Assembly (NCBI RefSeq): GCF_000281045.1
Contig: NW_008246085.1
Span: 110,593-145,214 of the forward strand
Direction of reading: 5' to 3'
DNA: 34,622 bases
Source of the DNA: Saprolegnia diclina VS20
Lineage: Eukaryota; Oomycota; Saprolegniomycetes; Saprolegniales; Saprolegniaceae
In this document: positions 31,852 through 34,622 of the stretch, in pieces
How the letters are laid out: each line of letters starts with the position of its first letter
Position numbering within the stretch: the first letter of the stretch is position 1
Program-made: the position numbers and the translations under genes
Notes under the pieces: model-generated
Databases searched by the model: none
What the model was told of the DNA's origin: nothing
The model's input: only the letters and a program-made list of their open reading frames with translations

Positions 31852-32647
31852 GCTTCGGTCTGGGGGAAATCAGCGACTGGCCTTCTTCTCGAAGTCCCAA
31901 GACATATTTTTATTGTCGAATCATTTTAATTACCCAAATCCAATTGTGGTATACAAAGACGCGTTGTTTCCGCTACCTTTTATAAAAATGAGCCGTCGAA
32001 ACGAGAAAAAATATCGATCTTGGGGCCAAGATACACGAGCCAACTTTTTCGACCAAATCGGACGACCTACACTCTGCGGTTCGTATTTTAATGCAGTGAG
32101 CGCTCTATTTTTACTCCAAACTTCAATTCGTACCTAGTAAATGTATACCAAGACGCAAAATATCAGAAAAGAAGCACAGGATTCGGCCTTTCTAAATTGG
32201 TTGAACCTGGACCAAGTCGAAGCAACCACCGCGCCTCGCTGCTGTTTGCACGTTGTCGAGCGAGCGATCTGCTAGTAGATAACTAGTTGCTAATAGACAA
32301 TAACGTCCGTAGTTATCTAGTACTTATTACTAATATAGCTGCAAAGCAAACGGCCGTACCGGCAACGCCACTGCGGACGGCGATTTTGACGAACACCCAG
32401 ATTGCACTAGCGCCCTTGGTACGGGCAGCTAGCACTTCCAGCTTCTCGTACCCTACAGCAGTAGAAGGAGCGAGGACCTACTGCCCCACTGCCACACACC
32501 TACTTCGTCGTTGACCGTGTGCCAGATATGACGTCGTTCGCGGCGCCAACGTCGGCAAGCCCCAAGATAGTATCCGGTAAACCGTGCATGCATATCCGGA
32601 TAGTTCAGAGCCTCCATTTCGACCATCAACGCTCGAGGAGGTAAAGC
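31852..32647. other. Intergenic region between VSR and IWS1 with a less GC-rich segment
   Basis: About 800 bp between two divergent start codons. The left part (about 31900-32350) is clearly richer in A+T than the genes. A perfect 10-bp inverted repeat, TAGATAACTA at 32276-32285 and TAGTTATCTA at 32310-32319, has a 24-nt loop. No open frame is convincing. It probably contains both promoters; a long 5' leader or a small unannotated RNA cannot be excluded. Confidence 0.4.
32276..32319. repeat. 10-bp inverted repeat in intergenic DNA
   Basis: TAGATAACTA (32276-32285) and its exact reverse complement TAGTTATCTA (32310-32319) flank 24 nt. It could form a weak hairpin or be a paired binding site, but chance in A+T-rich sequence is a fair alternative. 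Confidence 0.4.
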
Positions 32648-34418
32648 ATGTCATCGGACGAAGGTACGGCGGGCATGGCGCTTGACGGCGCAGGCTCATG
32701 GGCGGCTCTAGACACTCGCAAGAAGAACGTCGCCGACATGTTCGGCGACGAGTCGGACTCGGACGATGGTGGCTTCAAGCGTACGTAGCCTGCAACGTTG
32801 ATGGGGCCTCACGCCGGCCATGTGCTAGCGGCTGCCAAGTCAGTGAACGCCGACGCGTCTGGCCTCTTTGGCTCGGACTCGGAGTCCGAAGACGAGAAGC
32901 CCAAAAAGCTCAAGAAGGCCGCGCCCAAGCCCAAGGCGGCGGAAAAGCCCAAGAAGGCGGTCAAGCGCAAGTCGCGTGACGATGAGCCTGCGCCGCGTGC
33001 GCCCGAAGGTAGACATATCCCTTGCGCCCTCTCTGCAACGGCTCTGTAGGCGACGAGTACGACTCGGGTGATGAAGTCAAGCGCTCCAAGGCCGACGACG
33101 CCTTCATCGACAACGACGACGACCTCGACGACGTGCTCGATGAGTACGGCAACGACAAGCAGGTACACTCATGTCGATCCAACGCTCCTCGATAACCATG
33201 GCATGTACAGGAGTTCCACGACGAGCGTCCGGACATGGACGACGACGAAGACGAAGCGCCCGAGCGCCAGCAGCGCGAACTCGACTTCTTCGACGAGACC
33301 ATGAAGGGGCTCAAGTCGGGCCGCGCAAAGTCCAAGATGTCGCTGTCGCAGCAAGATATGGAGAACATCACCCAAGTACCGTCCTCATCTTCCGTCTCTA
33401 GCCCGCTCAAGAGGCAACCTGCATTAGGAACTGCTCTACCGCATGGACAAGGCGTGCTCGGACGACATGCAAGCGATGGACGAGCACCGTCCGGCGCTCG
33501 AAAAGGTATTTAAAACCTTGGCTCTAGTCAAGTATGCTATATAACTGGAATCGCGTAGCTCAAGTTTGTCGACAACGCGCTCACGATGATGCGCAAGGTG
33601 CAGCTGCAACCGATGCTCCTCGACTTTGATCTGCTCGGCGTACGCCAATCTGAAGTCTGCGCCCAATCTCATTCCGGCTTTAGATCATCAAAAAGTGGAT
33701 CCAGCCGCTCGAGAACGGCGCGCTCCCGAGCCTGAGTCTGCGCTCCAAGATGCTCGACATGTGCCAGCGCATGCCCAGTACATCTACCTGTCGACAGAAG
33801 GTTGATGCTTATCCGTCTACCTAGTCTACAAGGAACACTTGAAGCGCAGCGGCTTTGGGAAGGTCGTCATGTCGCTGTGGAAGCACCCGGACGAGGTACG
33901 CCGCCACGTCATCGAATCGGACTCGGACGGTGCGTTAGACGCCCGAAAACAAGGAGCTCTGCCGCCTCATGATCGACCGCTGGAGCCGCTCCGTCTTCTC
34001 CAAGACGCTCGACTACTCGAAGCTCGGCGAGTACGAAGCCGAGAAGCGCGAAGCCAACGGCGGCTACTACCACCAAGCCGAGAAGCGGTCTATCAACTTG
34101 ATATGTATTTGGGTTGACGGAATATGTCATAGACCGTCGGGACGTACCGAGTCGGTGCGCAGCAAGGGCTTTATGAACAAGCGCTCGGACGCGAACGAGG
34201 ACGCGGACGCGTCGTCGCGCGTGCGGATTCCGCAAGCGATGCGCTTTGACTTTTCGCTGCGCCCGCAGCCCAAGGTCGACGTCAAGAACATTCCGTCGAC
34301 CAAGATGGACCCGGACTCGAAGAAGGCCAAGCTCCTGAAGCGCATGCAGATCATTGCACGCCCGAGCAAGGGCGGGAAGCGCGCCGTCAAGATGAGCATT
34401 GAAGGCCGTGGGTTGTAA
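32648..34418 (+). CDS. IWS1: Transcription elongation factor IWS1/Spn1, 433 aa
   Basis: Eleven exons: 32648-32663, 32712-32780, 32829-33008, 33050-33162, 33211-33375, 33428-33505, 33559-33639, 33684-33777, 33825-33895, 33939-34087, 34133-34418; 1302 nt. The N-terminal third is acidic and Lys/Ser-rich (GDESDSDDGGF, GSDSESEDEKPKK), as in all IWS1 proteins. The TFIIS N-terminal-like helical domain follows: IKKWIQPLENGALPSLSLRS, KEHLKRSGFGKVVMSLWKHP, TPENKELCRLMIDRWSRSVF. The conserved C-terminal segment RVRIPQAMRFDFSLRPQP matches the family end. IWS1/Spn1 binds Spt6 and RNA polymerase II in the nucleus during elongation. The first exon is only 16 nt. The first intron (48 nt) has no in-frame stop, so its retention would simply add 16 residues. 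Confidence 0.93.
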
Positions 34419-34622
34419 GCCACTAGGAACGCGACGCCCTCGTATCACTACTACTCTACTACGTATCTTAATAATGGAGCTCTGCACTCAGCTCCTTGCA
34501 GCTGCCACGTACACTTTCTGACTCACCCTTCCTAGCGCAAACCTGCCTCTTGTAGCTATTGCCCATGGAGCATCGTTCCGTCGTGCGTCTTGTGATTTTT
34601 ATTGATTTTCGTGTTATAAGAT
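34419..34622. other. 3' flank of IWS1
   Basis: About 200 bp downstream of the IWS1 stop with no gene visible. A small hairpin is possible between GGAGCT (34476-34481) and AGCTCC (34490-34495), eight bases apart. The last 40 bases are T-rich. This is presumably 3' UTR and terminator, cut by the window edge. Confidence 0.35.

Noticed and set aside
31484-32137. 217-codon plus-strand frame at the start of the VSR gene
   Set aside because: Mostly antisense to VSR exons and running into less GC-rich intergenic DNA.
32613-32630. CCATTTCGACCATCAA-like string upstream of IWS1 resembling an oomycete initiator element
   Set aside because: Only a loose match at one site; not enough to call without a mapped transcription start.
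34476-34495. Small hairpin GGAGCT...AGCTCC after IWS1
   Set aside because: A six-base stem is common by chance, and this kind of terminator is not expected for eukaryotic RNA polymerase II genes.

Overview
The window reads as nuclear DNA of a stramenopile, most probably an oomycete of the saprolegnian type. The support is GC-rich third codon positions, very compact genes, short introns (nearly all 40-56 nt) that mostly begin GTAC and end TAG, and typical protein content: ankyrin-FYVE proteins, lipid-binding domain fusions and a plant-type vacuolar sorting receptor. The species is inference. No bacterial, viral or transposon gene was found. All gene models were spliced by eye; for every multi-exon gene the exon lengths sum to a multiple of three and the phases agree.

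Layout: the 5' end of a cytochrome P450 runs off the left edge (1-153, minus). Then come an orphan 856-aa protein (1276-4254, +); a PA-PLA1/DDHD phospholipase fused to two PH-like domains and a PX domain (4278-7797, minus); two tandem paralogous ankyrin proteins, the second with a FYVE finger and coiled coil (8582-9529 and 9840-11222, +); a small complex I B12/NDUFB3-like subunit (11337-11552, minus); PEX3 (12157-13564, +); a Sec5/EXOC2-like exocyst subunit (13569-15926, minus); the phenylalanyl-tRNA synthetase alpha chain (16355-18163, +); a MORN/coiled-coil protein (18227-19526, minus); a 24-exon gene for a 3149-aa protein with about a dozen C2 or C2-like modules, EF-hands and a SAM domain (19578-30090, +); a vacuolar sorting receptor (30122-31851, minus); and the elongation factor IWS1/Spn1 (32648-34418, +).

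Genes largely alternate in strand. Five convergent pairs have only 4-114 bp between stop codons, and the MORN gene and the giant C2 gene share a 51-bp divergent start region. Seven or eight of the thirteen genes bind membranes or act in lipid signalling or trafficking (PLA1-PH-PX, Ank-FYVE, PEX3, Sec5, MORN, multi-C2, VSR, membrane-anchored P450). The two strongest candidates for something undescribed are the giant C2/EF-hand/SAM scaffold and the DDHD-PH-PX fusion.
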